This document shows, piece by piece, positions 51,601 to 60,072 of a DNA stretch of 64,000 nucleotides. Source of the DNA: Paracoccus caeni (GTDB taxonomy: Bacteria > Pseudomonadota > Alphaproteobacteria > Rhodobacterales > Rhodobacteraceae); contig NZ_JAEPRQ010000011.1 in NCBI RefSeq assembly GCF_016629665.1, positions 26,150 to 90,149 on the forward strand. Reading direction: 5' to 3'. A program made the position numbers and the translations under genes. Below the pieces are notes generated by a model. The model searched no databases and was not told the origin of the DNA. It saw only the letters and a list, made by a program, of their open reading frames with translations. Within the stretch, counting starts at the first letter, position 1; every line of letters starts with the position of its first letter.

Positions 51601-52172
51601 TTCTGCCCCCCCACCGTCAGGCCGACGATCTGATCCAGCGCCGCCCCTTGCAGCGCATCCTTGGCCACCAGCATCCGCGACGAGATATCGGTCAGGCTGC
51701 CATTGCTGTTCAGCCGCTGAATGTCGAGTTGCAGCGATTTCTGATGCGAGGAATAGACGAAGCTGGTTCCGCCCGCCTCGAACTGGCCGATGGTCGAAAG
51801 CCCGGTTCCGATCTGCGTGCCCTGAAACAGCCGCGCAAAATCAGTCAGCGCGCCCGAGGCGACGGCACCCGCAGCCAACGCCTCGGCCCCGCCCAGTCCG
51901 CCCAGATGCAGGACATTGTCGCCAGCCTTCGACAGCACCGTCAGCGTCGACGGGCGCTGATAGGTAAAGTTGTCCGGAAATCCGAGCGTCGCTATCGGTG
52001 ACAGCGGCACATCTGGTCCGTTCAGCCGAAAACTGGACAGCCCGCCGCCCGGCCCGTTGGTCGAGAACAGCAATGTCTGTCCGTCAATGACCGTCGAAGC
52101 AAGGTCAGTGACGCGGGACAGCCAGCGTTGTTGCGTGGTCCCGTATGTGACCACGTGGCGATAGGTGAGCAT
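48636..52172 (-). CDS. Giant RTX calcium-binding protein with N-terminal propeller-like domain
   Basis: 1178 residues, acidic, no N-terminal signal peptide, as expected for type I secretion. Residues ~1-380 show repeated blocks such as TIDGRAFVIAGGADEGVSLF and TPDGRLIHLHNIVDTFGTTL, suggesting a seven- or eight-bladed propeller. After a first short RTX block (~385-440) and a ~100-residue insert, residues ~540-1110 are an almost unbroken run of GGxGxDxLx nonapeptides, several dozen copies, which fold as Ca2+ beta-rolls. The C-terminal ~70 residues (VIDFRPGQDRLDLAALNL... to DADDFLL) resemble an ABC-exporter secretion signal. No type I exporter genes adjoin. There is no obvious ribosome site at the ATG. 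Confidence 0.88.
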   Translation of the reverse strand: MLTYRHVVTYGTTQQRWLSRVTDLASTVIDGQTLLFSTNGPGGGLSSFRLNGPDVPLSPIATLGFPDNFTYQRPSTLTVLSKAGDNVLHLGGLGGAEALAAGAVASGALTDFARLFQGTQIGTGLSTIGQFEAGGTSFVYSSHQKSLQLDIQRLNSNGSLTDISSRMLVAKDALQGAALDQIVGLTVGGQKILIAISGLGDFIATNLISPAGVITGGSMHLGTMGAGYAVPSSITAMQFGGQSFVVMGGAGSSSLTVFRVGADGSLTRTDHVIDQLGTRFSRVDELASVTIDGRAFVIAGGADEGVSLFTLTPDGRLIHLHNIVDTFGTTLANIGAIEAVSVDGRIMLFIASRTETGLTQIMLDPGQIGLTERVNTAAFTGSAGNDMLLAAPNTTSLSGGDGDDLLISAGSAITLNGGNGADIFALLPAAGVIRIMDYEPGIDRLDLSMLGTIRSIMQLNFVPRDWGMRIVCRDLVVEVRTRDGTPLQPSHFTNDMFRMPHHWGPDLDPEVKPPDVGTVGKWVIGTPAADQLLGGAGADQIYAGAGHDTVSAGAGNDTIAGEDGNDLLRGQDGDDSIRGGGGFDMIHGDSGNDLLLGEAGNDTLYGGIGDDTLRGGTGHDALNGGSGNDVLYGEGGNDLLSGGIGNDRLEDFSGNNTLLGGLGFDTLIAGAGIDLLRGGNGNDQLRGGAGDDELRGEVGNDILSGEDGNDGLWGGIGNDRLFGGAGNDTLYGEAGNDWLEDFLGRNVLIGGIGNDTLRGGTGWDRLEGGAGNDLLQGGGGNDTLRGDAGNDRLEVQAGNNRLDGGSGHDTLIGGTGPDTLLGGFGNDLLSGGGGNDRLNGNGGNDTLKGDAGNDWLEDLTGNNRLEGGTGDDTLKAGAGSDTLRGGAGKDLFYGGDGNDHLFGDADNDILYGGAGNDVLEGGSGDDQLFGDSGRDTLRGGAGNDSLHAGTGNSFLDGGDGNDILRGAAGADRLIGGTGRDKLYGGGGHDDLSGGVDHDSLYGGYGNDTLRGDDGNDLLDDQFGNNVLQGGTGNDRLNAGPGADRLSGGAGNDSLNGGPGNDRLDGGAGTDTMVGGLGADTLIGGSGNDIFRYLSQQDSRPGAEADLVIDFRPGQDRLDLAALNLTYIGEGDFSARRQLRWTHEDHDTHILADLNGDGRTDMMIVLEGKLHLDADDFLL

Positions 52173-52301
52173 GTATCGTCAGCAGGATTGAAAGCCGCAG
52201 GAATGGATCAGGACAGGGCTGAGAATGCGCCCGAATCCCCTGCCTTGTCGCGCCGGTTCTAAGGCGCTTTTGAAGTAAGTTTTCGTTGACTTTTAACCGC
52301 T

Positions 52302-53057
52302 TCAGCCGATCTGCGGCGTGGCATCGAAGGCCAGCGGGCCATAGAGGATCAGACCCGGCTGCGACACCTCGGCCTTTTCCATCATCCGGGCCAGTTCGTC
52401 GATGGTCGTGCGGATCAGCCGCTGATGCGGATGGCCGACGGATTCGGCGAAAAGCGCGGGTGTATCGCCGGAAAGTCCGTGCTCGCGCAGGCCCCGCACC
52501 AGTTCGGGAAAGCTGCGCTGCCCCATGAAGATCACCGTGGTCACACCCGGATCGGCAATCGCGGCCCAGTTGATATCGGCGGGCAACCTGCCCGTCACAT
52601 CCGCGCCGGTAACGAATTGCAGCCGTCTTGCGGTCAGCCGCCGGGTCAGCGGAATCCCCGCCGCAGCCGCCGCCGCGCTGGCCGAGCTGACCCCCGGCAC
52701 GATCTCGAAAGGGATACCGGCTGCGGTCAGGGCGATCAGTTCTTCCTCCAGCCGCCCGAAAATCCCCGCATCTCCGGATTTCAGCCGCACCACGCGCAAC
52801 CCGGCCTCGGCATGTTGCACCAGAAGCTGGTTCACATGCTCCTGCCGGGCCGACGGGCGCCCGGCGCGTTTCCCGACCGGGATCAGTTGCGCCTCTGGCG
52901 CCGCGTGATCCAGCACCGCGCCCGAAGCAAGGTCATCGTAAAGCACCACCTGCGCCTCGGCCAATCTGCGGACAGCCTTCAGCGTCAGCAATTCGGGGTC
53001 GCCCGGTCCGGCAGAGACCAGTGAGACGAAACCAGTGCGGAGGGCGGGATCGGGCAA
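52302..53057 (-). CDS. cobA: Uroporphyrinogen-III C-methyltransferase
   Basis: About 251 residues if it starts at the TTG at 53057; a GTG at 53156 would add 33 residues that look unlike the family. No in-frame ATG exists upstream of the conserved core. The motifs are LVSAGPGDPELLTLKAVRRL, VLYDDLASGAVLDH, VRLKSGDAGIFGRLEEEL, VPGVSSASAAAAAAGIPLT and TTVIFMGQRSF. It methylates uroporphyrinogen III at two positions to give precorrin-2 for siroheme and cobalamin. NirB needs siroheme and QueG needs cobalamin. The CysG-type dehydrogenase/chelatase part is absent. Confidence 0.9.
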   Translation of the reverse strand: MPDPALRTGFVSLVSAGPGDPELLTLKAVRRLAEAQVVLYDDLASGAVLDHAAPEAQLIPVGKRAGRPSARQEHVNQLLVQHAEAGLRVVRLKSGDAGIFGRLEEELIALTAAGIPFEIVPGVSSASAAAAAAGIPLTRRLTARRLQFVTGADVTGRLPADINWAAIADPGVTTVIFMGQRSFPELVRGLREHGLSGDTPALFAESVGHPHQRLIRTTIDELARMMEKAEVSQPGLILYGPLAFDATPQIG

Positions 53058-53174
53058 AAGGCTGGACCTGCGAAACGGGGTTTCAGCTATAGCACCGCGG
53101 CGCGTTCTGACAATGCCGATGGCACATCTGCAGGGCTTAGATCGCCGAAAAACCACGATCTGCCCGATCCGCGC

Positions 53175-53642
53175 TCAGCTATCCGGCTGATCCTTCAGCG
53201 CCACCGACAGCGCCTCGGCGGTCTGGCGCAGCGCCCCACGCTCTGGCCGGGGCAGGTCGCGCCAGGTCAGCTTATCCTCGACGATATATCGGCGCGAGGT
53301 GATGTCGGTCTTTTCGACCAACGGCACCAGATGGGCATGGGCATGGGCGATGTCGCCCCCGGTGAACAGAAACCCCACGCGCCCGACTCCGAACACCGCC
53401 TTCTGCGCGCGCGCCAAACGCTGCGCCAGATACATAATCGCTGCCGCAAGATCGGCGGGAAGTTCGTCGAAGGTTTCATAGTGGTCGCGCGGAATGATCT
53501 GCACATGCCCGTCGCGAATCGGGCCTATATCGAGGAAGGCGACGATCCGGTCATCGCGAAACACCTCATGCGCGGGAAAGTCGCCCGCAGCGATCCGGCA
53601 AAACAGGCAACTGGCGTCATCCGCGTGATGATGTGCCGTCAT
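53175..53642 (-). CDS. HIT-family nucleotide hydrolase
   Basis: 155 residues. Cys pair CLFCRIAAG near the N-terminus (zinc site of Hint-like proteins), then AFLDIGPIRDGHVQIIPRDH and the histidine triad HAHAHLVPLV near residue 100. Such enzymes hydrolyse AMP-linked or other nucleotide conjugates. It lies upstream of cobA on the same strand, 117 bases apart. The physiological substrate is unknown. Confidence 0.92.
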   Translation of the reverse strand: MTAHHHADDASCLFCRIAAGDFPAHEVFRDDRIVAFLDIGPIRDGHVQIIPRDHYETFDELPADLAAAIMYLAQRLARAQKAVFGVGRVGFLFTGGDIAHAHAHLVPLVEKTDITSRRYIVEDKLTWRDLPRPERGALRQTAEALSVALKDQPDS

Positions 53643-53967
53643 TGCCCCGTTCCGATCCCGCGAATGAAAAAAACCGACATCTGAACCCTGCCGCGCTGGC
53701 TGCCGATAGGTGGCCTTGCTGGGTGGAGTTCCAGAATGTCGGGATGATGATGGCTGGCTGGCATCTGCTGGCTGGCTATCTTGAAACCATATCTAAGGCG
53801 GGTTTCCGGCACTGTCAACAGATGCGCGTAAAAAAATCATAAAAAACAAATGGTTGACTAGTTTTGTCAGGTTATAATGCCTGAGTTTTTTACTTTAGAT
53901 TTGGTGGAATCCATGATCCGAGACATCCGCGAAATGCAGGTTTTTCAACTGGCGCAATGACTTGGCA
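53643..53967. other. AT-rich intergenic stretch with promoter-like sequence
   Basis: 325 bases without a clear gene. Its right half is AT-rich in a GC-rich window: A-tracts at ~53829-53850, TTGACT at 53854-53859 and a perfect TATAAT at 53873-53878, but only 13 bases apart. A 15-codon frame follows at 53912-53959 (MIRDIREMQVFQLAQ) with GGTGG upstream. It lies between the minus-strand mobA and HIT genes, so the promoter-like signal points into the mobA 3' end. See findings. Confidence 0.4.
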
Positions 53968-54582
53968 TCAACGCGCTCCAGCGGCCATGACTTCGGCCTG
54001 CGCCAGTTCTTCAGCGGTGTTGATATTGAAGAACGGATCAAAGCCGTCTGCATCCCAGACCGCCAGCCCCGGCGCATATCGGCTGGCGAAGCTGCGCACC
54101 CGCCGTTGACCGGCGATCAACGTCGCGCGCAGATCATCGCGCAGCGCGACCGGCCACAGCCCGAAGGTCGGGTGATCCACCACCTGCCCTTGTGCGTCCC
54201 GCCCCGCCGCCAGCACCAGCCCGGAAGGCCCCGCCGCATCGCGAAGCCGGGCGACCAGATCGACGGGAAAGAAGGGCGTGTCCCCGGCGACCGAGACGAC
54301 CGCCTCTGCGCCGATCCCTGCCGCCCAGTCCATCCCGGCCAGTATCCCGGCCAGCGGACCGGGAAAGCCCGGCAGCCCGTCCGGCAGCACCGGCAGTCCG
54401 TATTCGGCAAAGCGTTGCGGATCGCCATTCGCGTTCAACGCCACCGGGTCCGATTGCGCCGCGATCCGGTCGATGATCCCGGCAAGCATCGGCCGCCCGG
54501 CCAGCGGCAGCAACGGCTTGTCGCCGCCGCCCATGCGGGTGGCAAGACCTCCGGCAAGAATGATGGCGGGAAGGCGGCTCAT
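53968..54582 (-). CDS. mobA: Molybdenum cofactor guanylyltransferase
   Basis: 204 residues. The GTP-binding N-terminus is AIILAGGLATRMGGGDKPLL, then VALNANGDPQRF, GPLAGILAGMDWA, VVSVAGDTPFFPVDLVARL and FFNINTAEELAQAE. It attaches GMP to molybdopterin, giving the MGD form used by NasC and other DMSO-reductase-family enzymes. ATG 54582 gives the usual short start; longer versions run into hmuV. It is 49 bases downstream of hmuV on the same strand. No mobB follows. Confidence 0.93.
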   Translation of the reverse strand: MSRLPAIILAGGLATRMGGGDKPLLPLAGRPMLAGIIDRIAAQSDPVALNANGDPQRFAEYGLPVLPDGLPGFPGPLAGILAGMDWAAGIGAEAVVSVAGDTPFFPVDLVARLRDAAGPSGLVLAAGRDAQGQVVDHPTFGLWPVALRDDLRATLIAGQRRVRSFASRYAPGLAVWDADGFDPFFNINTAEELAQAEVMAAGAR

Positions 54583-54631
54583 TCCCCGACTGTCGCCCAG
54601 CCTCACGGGCCGTGCAAGCACCCTGTCGTGG

Positions 54632-55420
54632 TCAGACAACCGCCCCCTGCGGCAGCAGCCAGACCCCGTCGCCGGGCGCATGCCGAATCCGCAGATCGCA
54701 GCCATAGGCCTGAGACAGCAGCCGGTCGGTCAAGACCGTCTCGGTCGGTCCCTCGGCCGAGGCGCGGCCCTGCTGCATCAGCAACACATGATCGGCGAAC
54801 ATCGCCGTCAGGTTCAGGTCATGCATCACCGCGATCACGCCGCCGCCCGCGCGGGCATAGTTCTTAGCCAGCCGCATCACCGTCAACTGATGGGCAATGT
54901 CCAGACTGCTGACCGGCTCGTCCAGCAACAGCCAGCGCGGTCCCTGATCGCCCACCGGCTGCCAGACCTGAATCAGCGCGCGGGCCAGTTGCACGCGCTG
55001 CTGCTCTCCGCCGGACAGTTCCTGATAGAAGCGGCCCGAATGTTCAGGCAGATCGACCTTGGCCAAGGCGGCGCGGATCAGCGCGCGTGCCTCGACATCG
55101 TCGCAGGCATGGGCGATCAGCCCGATCCGCAGAATCTCGGCCACGGTGAAGGGAAAGCTCAGCGCACTTTGCTGCGGCAGCACCGCCCGCCTGCGGGCCA
55201 GCGTCTCGGGCTGAAGCCGCGCCATGTCCTGCCCGTTCAGCGTCACGCTGCCCACTGCCGGGCGCAGTTCGCCGGTCAGGGCGCGCAGCAGCGTCGTCTT
55301 GCCCGATCCGTTCGGGCCGATGATGGCGGTCAGCCGCCCGGCCATCGCGGTCAGGTCAACCCCATGCAGCACCGGATGGCTACCAAGGATCACATGCAGA
55401 TTGCGCGCGGTCAGGTTCAT
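54632..55420 (-). CDS. hmuV: Heme ABC transporter ATP-binding protein
   Basis: 262 residues. Walker A GPNGSGKTTLLRALTGEL, signature LSGGEQQRVQLARALI, Walker B WLLLDEPVSSLDIAHQ, and VMHDLNLTAMFADHVLLMQQ. It is closest to the heme/iron-siderophore ATPases. ATG 55420 overlaps the hmuU stop (ATGA). It drives uptake through HmuU. Confidence 0.93.
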   Translation of the reverse strand: MNLTARNLHVILGSHPVLHGVDLTAMAGRLTAIIGPNGSGKTTLLRALTGELRPAVGSVTLNGQDMARLQPETLARRRAVLPQQSALSFPFTVAEILRIGLIAHACDDVEARALIRAALAKVDLPEHSGRFYQELSGGEQQRVQLARALIQVWQPVGDQGPRWLLLDEPVSSLDIAHQLTVMRLAKNYARAGGGVIAVMHDLNLTAMFADHVLLMQQGRASAEGPTETVLTDRLLSQAYGCDLRIRHAPGDGVWLLPQGAVV

Positions 55421-56487
55421 GCGTCCAACACCCGGCGGTTCGACAGCAGCACCCACATGAAGAACGGCCCGCCGAACATGGCGGTGATGATGCCGATGGG
55501 CAGCTCTGCAGGGGCGACGACAAGACGGCTGATAATGTCGGCAGCGATCAGCACCGTCGCGCCCAGCAGCGCCGAATTGATCAGCAGCCAGCGATGATCA
55601 GGCCCGATCACCAGCCGCAGCAGATGCGGCACCACGATTCCGACAAAGCCGATGCCGCCCGAAACCGCGACCGAGGCGCCGGTCGCCCCTGCTGTCGCCA
55701 GAATCGCAATGGCCTTGGTCCGCTGCACCCGGATACCGACATGCGCCGCCGTCGCCTCGCCCAAGGCCAGCCCGTTCAGTCCCCGCGCCAGCATCGGCAT
55801 CGCCGCCAGTGACAGCAGAATGATCGGAGCGGCGGCCGACAGCTTGGTCCAGCTTGATCCGGCAAGCGAGCCAAGGCCCCAGAAGGTCAGATCCCGCAAT
55901 TGCGCGTCATTGGCGTAATAGATGATCAGCCCCGCCACTGCCGCGATCATCGCGGCCAGCGCGATCCCGGCCAGCAGCATCGTCGCCACCGAAGTCCGCC
56001 CGTGCCGCGTAGCGATCCCATAAAGAACCACCATCGCAATCCAGCTTCCGGCGAAGGCTGCGACCGGCACCAGATACCAACCGAAAATCCCGGCAATCGC
56101 AGGCGGCAGCAGACCGCCCAGCACGATCGAGGCTATCGCGCCCAGCGATGCGCCGGAACTGACCCCCAGCAGACCGGGATCGGCCAGCGGATTGCGAAAC
56201 AGCCCCTGCATCACCGCACCCGACACCGCCAGCGACGCGCCGACCAGCATCCCGGTCAGCAATCGCGGAAGGCGGATGTTCAGCATCACCACCTGATCGA
56301 CCGTCGCCACCTCTCGCCCGGCAAGCCAGTCGGCCAGCACCTGCGGCGCCGAAACGCCCGACGGCCCCTGCCCAAGCGACAAAAGCGCGAAGAAAACCAG
56401 CAGCAACAGCAGGCCAAGACAAGCCGCGCGCCCCAGATGGTCGCGGTCGCCCGCAATCCGATGCTCGGGGGGCGCGACGGCCACCAT
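55417..56487 (-). CDS. hmuU: Heme ABC transporter permease
   Basis: 356 residues, FecCD family, with about nine to ten membrane segments. Typical stretches: LNIRLPRLLTGMLVGASLAV, SGAVMQGLFRNPLADPGLLG, VSSGASLGAIASIVLGG, GGIGFVGIVVPHLLRLVIG and ELPIGIITAMFGGPFFMWVL. It overlaps hmuT by one base and hmuV by four. It moves heme handed over by HmuT into the cytoplasm. Confidence 0.94.
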   Translation of the reverse strand: MVAVAPPEHRIAGDRDHLGRAACLGLLLLLVFFALLSLGQGPSGVSAPQVLADWLAGREVATVDQVVMLNIRLPRLLTGMLVGASLAVSGAVMQGLFRNPLADPGLLGVSSGASLGAIASIVLGGLLPPAIAGIFGWYLVPVAAFAGSWIAMVVLYGIATRHGRTSVATMLLAGIALAAMIAAVAGLIIYYANDAQLRDLTFWGLGSLAGSSWTKLSAAAPIILLSLAAMPMLARGLNGLALGEATAAHVGIRVQRTKAIAILATAGATGASVAVSGGIGFVGIVVPHLLRLVIGPDHRWLLINSALLGATVLIAADIISRLVVAPAELPIGIITAMFGGPFFMWVLLSNRRVLDA

Positions 56488-57368
56488 CAGGAATCCCCGT
56501 AAATGGCGTTGTGCAGTTCCAGCGCGGCCTGACCCGTGCGCGGGCCAAAGCCCAGCAGATAAAGCCCGTCCATGCGGATGATCGTCTTCGTCGCCGCCGC
56601 CGGAGTGGTCGAAATCGCCGCCATCGACAACAATTCCTCATCCGCCGCGTCATGGCTGACGGTTGATGGACCGCGGGTCGTGCTTTCGCTTGCCGGGCCA
56701 CGATTCATCAGCAGGATCGCATCGGGCGCGGCGGCGGTAATCGCCTCGTCGCTCATCGGCTTGTAGCCATCGACACCCTGAACCGCATTTTCGGCCCCGG
56801 CGAGACGGATGATCGCATCAGCCTCGGTTCCCTGCCCCGAGGCCAAGATCCGTCCCCCTTGCAGCGACAGGATGAACAGCACCTTCTTCTTGTCCTGATC
56901 CACCGTCGCCTCCGACAGCTTGGCCAGATCGGCCTGCAACGCCTCGACGGTCGGGCCTGCAGTATCGGGCACGCCAAGCGCATCGGCCACGGCCTCGATC
57001 TTGGCGATCAACTCGTCGGAATTGCTGACCGCCGGGATCAGCTCGATCGGAATCCCGGCCTCTTGCAGTACCGCCATTGTTTCGGGCGGGCCTGCACCCT
57101 CTTCCGCAAGGATCAGGTCGGGATTGACCGACAACACGCCTTCCGGCGACAGCGCCCGGACATAGCCGACATCCGGCAGATCGTTCACCTCGGGCGGATA
57201 GCTTGAAGTGCTGTCACGCGCGATCACCCGATCCTTCTGACCCAAAGCATAGGCGATTTCGGTGACCGAGCCGCCAATCGTCAGAACCCGCTTGGCGTCG
57301 GGATAACTTTCGGCAAAAGCAGGCTGCGCGATCAGCAGCGCGGCTGCGACAAAGGCTGGGCGATACAT
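56487..57368 (-). CDS. hmuT: Periplasmic heme-binding protein
   Basis: 293 residues with signal peptide MYRPAFVAAALLIAQPAFAE. Type III binding-protein fold: RVLTIGGSVTEIAYALGQKD, SYPPEVNDLPDVGYVRALSP, LSVNPDLILAEEGAGPPE and DAIIRLAGAENAVQGVDGYK. The Tyr in DVGYVRALS is a likely heme ligand by analogy with HmuT/ShuT. It lies 14 bases below hmuS. The outer-membrane receptor gene is not in the window. Confidence 0.92.
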   Translation of the reverse strand: MYRPAFVAAALLIAQPAFAESYPDAKRVLTIGGSVTEIAYALGQKDRVIARDSTSSYPPEVNDLPDVGYVRALSPEGVLSVNPDLILAEEGAGPPETMAVLQEAGIPIELIPAVSNSDELIAKIEAVADALGVPDTAGPTVEALQADLAKLSEATVDQDKKKVLFILSLQGGRILASGQGTEADAIIRLAGAENAVQGVDGYKPMSDEAITAAAPDAILLMNRGPASESTTRGPSTVSHDAADEELLSMAAISTTPAAATKTIIRMDGLYLLGFGPRTGQAALELHNAIYGDS

Positions 57369-57382
57369 GGCGGGACCCCCGA

Positions 57383-58417
57383 TCAGACGGTTTCAGGCAC
57401 GGGCAGTTCAGAGACAAGCCGCGACCAGCTTTCGGCATCGCCACCCTTTTCGGGACGCATGCCGAAGCATTGGAAGATAAGCTGCCCCTCGGCATCGAAA
57501 GTCTCGACCGAGACGGCATTACCGCGCTTGGTCGGCTTTTCGACCAGCCAGACCTCGGCCACATGGTCGGCGCGCAGATGCAGGTTGAAGCGGTCATCCA
57601 GCACGTTCAGCCACGGCCCCATCGGCTTCAGCGTCTCGACACGGCCGGAATGGATCTCGATGCAACCGGCATTGCCGACGAACAGCATGATCTGATGACC
57701 CTCGGCCTGCAGCCGGTCGAACAGCACCTGCACCGCTTCGACCGCCAGCGGCCGCGCCCAAGGCTCACCCACCGCGCGGGTGGCGCCCAGCCGGTTCATC
57801 TTCAGCCGACGGACCAGCGTGTTGAACTGATGCGTGTCGGTCATCCGCGCCCATTCGGCGCGCAGCGTCTCGACCTTGTCCTCGGCGATCCGCGCAGCCT
57901 CCAGCGGCGCGCGCGGCGCGAATTCCTGTGCGGGTTCCTGATCCTCGGCGGCAAGCTCGGCTTTCAGCGCCTCCCATGCGGCCAGATCGGATTCGGGCCG
58001 CAGATGCACCTTGTGGATCGCATCGCCTGCGGCATCAAAAACCTGCACTGACCGGGCGGTTCCGTTTTCACGCTCGACCTCGACCGCATAGGCATAGACC
58101 CAATAACGCGGGAAGAGCCGCATATCGATCTCGGGGTCCAGCGTCATCGCCGCGTGATCGCCGTCGTGGAAATCGTTATAGGTTCCAATCTTCTCGATCA
58201 CGCAGGAACGGTTGCGCGTCAGTGCCATCACTTCGCCCAGGCGGGTGACGGCGGGGATCAGCCGACCCGGCGTGGCATCGATACGGGTGACCCCGTGGCC
58301 CAGATCTGCTTCGACCAACGCCGCTTCGGGCAGGCCAAGCTGTTGCGCCAGATCATAGGGGCGAACGGTCGCATCGCGCTTCATTTCACGCAGTTTTTCG
58401 GGGCTTATCTGGTTCAC
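57383..58417 (-). CDS. hmuS: Cytoplasmic heme-handling protein HmuS
   Basis: 344 residues, HemS/ChuX-like with two similar halves (for example VIEKIGTYNDFHDG near 75 and IMLFVGNAGCIEIHSG near 245). GTG 58417 (VNQISPEKLREMKR) is chosen for the GAGG eight bases upstream and the family length of ~350; upstream in-frame ATGs would run through promoter sequence. It binds incoming heme and delivers it to, or takes part in, degradation. It is first gene of hmuSTUV. Confidence 0.92.
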   Translation of the reverse strand: MNQISPEKLREMKRDATVRPYDLAQQLGLPEAALVEADLGHGVTRIDATPGRLIPAVTRLGEVMALTRNRSCVIEKIGTYNDFHDGDHAAMTLDPEIDMRLFPRYWVYAYAVEVERENGTARSVQVFDAAGDAIHKVHLRPESDLAAWEALKAELAAEDQEPAQEFAPRAPLEAARIAEDKVETLRAEWARMTDTHQFNTLVRRLKMNRLGATRAVGEPWARPLAVEAVQVLFDRLQAEGHQIMLFVGNAGCIEIHSGRVETLKPMGPWLNVLDDRFNLHLRADHVAEVWLVEKPTKRGNAVSVETFDAEGQLIFQCFGMRPEKGGDAESWSRLVSELPVPETV

Positions 58418-58730
58418 GCTGTGACCTCGGATCGTTTGAAGACTCGGCTTTGCCGTTATCCCGAGAGCTTTAGTCAGATTAATATAGCCATGCAAGATGT
58501 TGTCGGACCAGCCCTGAAATCGGTCATTTTTCCCGGTTTTCATCAACAGGAGGAAGTTTCGCGACGGAAAATCCGCCTGTGATAAACTGCACCCCGTGGA
58601 ATAGTTGACAATTTTACCCCGACGTTCGATACCCGGCTCGAGTCGCCTCTGGGATATGACTGGCCCTGCTGGAGTCCGGTTCCTGACAGCCTGCGACACG
58701 TCCGATGCGGAAAATGAGACAAGGAACGTC
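58418..58730. promoter_or_regulatory. Divergent promoter region between hmuS and exbB
   Basis: 313 bases between divergent iron-acquisition operons. For exbB, a TTGACA -35 (58605-58610) is followed 17 bases later by GATACC (58628-58633). For hmuS, on the minus strand, an AT-rich block with TATATT near 58482 could hold a -10, but the -35 is uncertain. Iron control is expected for both operons. I could not assign a Fur, Irr or RirA box with confidence. Confidence 0.45.
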
Positions 58731-60068
58731 ATGACCAACACGCCGCTGCCGCGCCTCAGCGCAGGGATCGTCGCAACGCTTGCCTGCCTGCTTGCAGGCC
58801 CGAGCCTTGCTCAGGACACCACCCCGGCTGCTCCGCAGGCCGAAACGCAGGCCCCGGCAACGCCCGAGACCGAGACCGCGCCCGCCGCCTCCACCCCGGA
58901 GACCCCGGCAACCGAGACTGCCGCCCCCGCTGTGGAAAGCCCGGCAGTCGAGCCGACGGCACCTGAAAGCACGGCACCCGCTGCGGAAACCCCCGCCGCC
59001 GAGACACCGGCAGCGGAAACGCCCGCCGCAGATGCCCCCGCCGCACCGGCAACGGAAGCACCGGCGACCGAAGCACCGGCTCCGGCAGCCGAGACCCCCG
59101 CAACCGACGCCCCGGTCGAAGCTCCTGTCGCCACCGCAGAATCCCCGGCCACCGCGCCTGCTGCGGTTGATACTCCCGCAACTGATGCGGCAACGGATAC
59201 GCCTGCCGCCGAAGCTCCGGCTACACCCGCACCCGCTGCGGTCGAAGAGCCTGTCGCAGAACCCGCCGAGGAATCCGGCTTCCTGCCGCAATCGATTCAG
59301 AACGCGCTGTCCCCGATCCTCGAAACGCATGAGCGCGACCCGAACCTGCCGCATGACCTGTCGCCGATGGGCATGTTCCAGGCTGCGGACTGGGTGGTGA
59401 AGTCGGTGATGATCGGCCTTGCCTTCGCCTCGGTCGTGACCTGGACCGTGTTCTTTGTGAAGGTGCTGGAACTGTGGCGCGCCAGTGCCAACGTCCAGTC
59501 CGGCACCCGCCGGATCGAGCGCGCCGCGAACCTGCCCGCCGCCCTGTCGGCCATCGGCAACCGCCGCGACCCCGTCTCGCGCATGGTCCGTGCCGCCGCG
59601 CATGAATATGGCCGCTCGGCCCCGGCCCTCGATCAGGCAGGCGATCACGGCGTCAAAGAGCGCGTGGACAGCCATCTGGAGCGGATCGAGGCCCGTGCCG
59701 GACGCACCATGAGCCGCGGCACCGGCGTTCTGGCCACCATCGGCTCGACCGCGCCGTTCGTCGGTCTGTTCGGCACCGTCTGGGGGATCATGAACAGCTT
59801 CATCGGCATCTCCGAGGCGCAGACGACCAACCTTGCCGTTGTCGCCCCCGGCATCGCCGAAGCGTTGCTGGCCACCGCCATCGGCCTTGTCGCCGCCATT
59901 CCCGCCGTGGTCATTTACAACGTCTTCGCCCGCGCGATCACCGGCTACCGCCTGCGCCTTGCCAACGCCGCCGCTGGCGTCCGCCGCATGGTCAGCCGTG
60001 ATCTCGACTTCCGCGGGATCGCCCCGGCTGCAGCGGCGCCGACTGCGAACCCCGTCTCGGAGGGCTGA
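58731..60068 (+). CDS. exbB: ExbB-type energiser with long Ala/Pro-rich N-terminal extension
   Basis: 445 residues, about twice the ~240 of a minimal ExbB. A signal peptide (LSAGIVATLACLLAGPSLAQ) is followed by ~150 residues of Ala, Pro, Thr and Glu repeats (EAPATEAPAPAAETPA). Then come the ExbB membrane domains: WVVKSVMIGLAFASVVTW, RGTGVLATIGSTAPFVGLFG, TVWGIMNSFIGISE and AEALLATAIGLVAAIPAVVI. With ExbD it uses the proton gradient to drive TonB. The extension is probably periplasmic. It sits four bases before exbD. Confidence 0.93.
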   Translation: MTNTPLPRLSAGIVATLACLLAGPSLAQDTTPAAPQAETQAPATPETETAPAASTPETPATETAAPAVESPAVEPTAPESTAPAAETPAAETPAAETPAADAPAAPATEAPATEAPAPAAETPATDAPVEAPVATAESPATAPAAVDTPATDAATDTPAAEAPATPAPAAVEEPVAEPAEESGFLPQSIQNALSPILETHERDPNLPHDLSPMGMFQAADWVVKSVMIGLAFASVVTWTVFFVKVLELWRASANVQSGTRRIERAANLPAALSAIGNRRDPVSRMVRAAAHEYGRSAPALDQAGDHGVKERVDSHLERIEARAGRTMSRGTGVLATIGSTAPFVGLFGTVWGIMNSFIGISEAQTTNLAVVAPGIAEALLATAIGLVAAIPAVVIYNVFARAITGYRLRLANAAAGVRRMVSRDLDFRGIAPAAAAPTANPVSEG

Positions 60069-60072
60069 CGCC

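Noticed and set aside
58418..58604. Fur, Irr or RirA box for the hmu operon.
   Set aside because: The AT-rich block near 58470-58490 has no inverted repeat close enough to a known consensus to name it.
58830..59270. Tandem GC-rich repeats with long open frames in several phases inside exbB.
   Set aside because: They reflect the Ala/Pro/Thr/Glu codons of the ExbB extension. Only the frame leading into the ExbB core makes sense.
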